This document shows, piece by piece, positions 5,712 through 6,263 of a DNA stretch of 6,263 bases; positions within the stretch are counted from its first letter, which is position 1; each line of letters starts with the position of its first letter. This stretch comes from Methylococcaceae bacterium. Lineage in GTDB: Bacteria > Pseudomonadota > Gammaproteobacteria > Methylococcales > Methylomonadaceae. Where the stretch lies: the NCBI GenBank assembly GCA_013138855.1, contig WTBX01000431.1, positions 1-6,263 on the forward strand, in the 5' to 3' direction. Both the position numbers and the translations under genes were made by a program. The notes below the pieces were generated by a model. That model was not told where the DNA came from. It did no database searches and saw only the letters and a program-made list of their open reading frames with translations.

Positions 5712-6263
5712 TTATTTTTGGCAACTTGCACAAAAATAACTCGCTCGCTGAGTTTGAATGATTTTTTCTACAGGATTTTGACAGTGATAACAACGCTGTC
5801 CCGCTCTTCCGTAAACGTTTAATGATTGACTGAAATAGCCCGCTTTCCCTTGTTCATTGACAAAATCTTTTAAGGTTGTTCCGCCTTGCGCGATTGATTT
5901 TTTTAAAACCTCTTTAATCACATCGGCAAGCTTTCGATACTCCTCTAAACTCACCTGACCTGCTGGGCGCGTGGGTGCAATTCCTGCCATAAATAAAGAT
6001 TCACTCGCATAAATATTTCCGACGCCGACCACGATATGCCCATCCATAATAAAGGTTTTAATCGCTTTTTTACGGTTATTAGCGCGTTGATATAAATAAT
6101 CACCGTTAAAATCTGTCGTTAATGGTTCAACCCCTAAATTGATTAATAATTTATGCGTTAAGACATCACCTTGTCCCCATAACACTGCACCAAATTTACG
6201 CGGATCATTAAAGCGTAGCACCGTGCCATCGTTGAATATAAAATCAACATGGTCGTGACGAGT
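5712..6263 (-). CDS. mutM: Formamidopyrimidine-DNA glycosylase (MutM/Fpg), 5' end cut
   Basis: This is the C-terminal 183 residues of Fpg, which removes 8-oxoguanine and other oxidised purines from DNA and nicks the abasic site in base-excision repair. The frame stays open to the window edge, and the first residues (TRHDHVDFIF) match the family just before LRFNDPRKFG, so the GTG at 6219-6221 is internal and not the start. Numbering from the window edge, the helix-two-turn-helix region has VVGVGNIYASESLF (78-91). GGTTLKDF (127-134) and VYGRAGQRC (150-158) follow. The C-terminal zinc finger has four cysteines in CxxC-x16-CxxC spacing (158, 161, 178, 181), with its DNA-contacting Arg in QRASYFC. 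The protein ends in CQK as in E. coli. About 90 residues are missing, including the catalytic N-terminal Pro-Glu. It faces the VWA gene convergently and appears to be an unrelated housekeeping gene. Confidence 0.95.
   Translation of the reverse strand, partial: TRHDHVDFIFNDGTVLRFNDPRKFGAVLWGQGDVLTHKLLINLGVEPLTTDFNGDYLYQRANNRKKAIKTFIMDGHIVVGVGNIYASESLFMAGIAPTRPAGQVSLEEYRKLADVIKEVLKKSIAQGGTTLKDFVNEQGKAGYFSQSLNVYGRAGQRCYHCQNPVEKIIQTQRASYFCASCQK

Noticed and set aside
5712..6221. Complete 169-residue protein starting at GTG 6221
   Set aside because: The frame continues upstream with residues matching conserved Fpg sequence, so the gene is cut by the window edge.

Overview
The window looks like chromosomal DNA from a moderately AT-rich Gammaproteobacterium. 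The support is a typical bacterial mutM (Fpg) gene, a three-gene set matching the order and protein sizes of Escherichia coli yehL-yehM-yehP, and several palindromic interspersed repeats between genes. The repeats recall those of AT-rich sulfur-oxidising gammaproteobacteria such as Beggiatoa relatives, but that placement is a weak inference.

Layout. Positions 2-397 hold the 3' part of an unrecognised plus-strand gene that runs off the left edge and ends in a good intrinsic terminator (396-420). A 149-bp inverted-repeat element (405-553) follows, resembling a MITE, with an apparent 8-bp direct repeat on each side. At 567-791 on the minus strand is a 74-residue ribbon-helix-helix protein of antitoxin type with no toxin gene beside it. 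A 113-bp AT-rich gap (792-904) separates it from the divergent main operon.

The main operon (905-5551, plus strand) encodes a MoxR-type AAA+ ATPase (YehL-like, 359 aa), a 763-aa DUF5682 protein (YehM-like) whose start overlaps the ATPase stop as ATGA, and a 392-aa protein with a C-terminal von Willebrand factor A domain and an intact MIDAS metal site (YehP-like). A 77-bp palindrome lies between the second and third genes, and as sense RNA it can fold with 28 of 29 arm positions paired. MoxR ATPases paired with VWA proteins are generally thought to act as remodelling or maturation chaperones. The working picture is that the VWA protein recruits a target, the ATPase supplies the mechanical work, and DUF5682, which has motifs reminiscent of the TraB/EreA/ChaN fold, is the specific partner or effector. 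The families are known, but I know of no established function for this trio.

On the right, two hairpins (5558-5577 and 5644-5696) close the operon. The gene for formamidopyrimidine-DNA glycosylase (mutM) then reads convergently from 6263 to 5712 and is cut at its 5' end by the window edge. It is a housekeeping base-excision repair gene with no evident link to the operon. The SWIM zinc-finger gene (yehQ-like) that often accompanies this cluster is not in the window.
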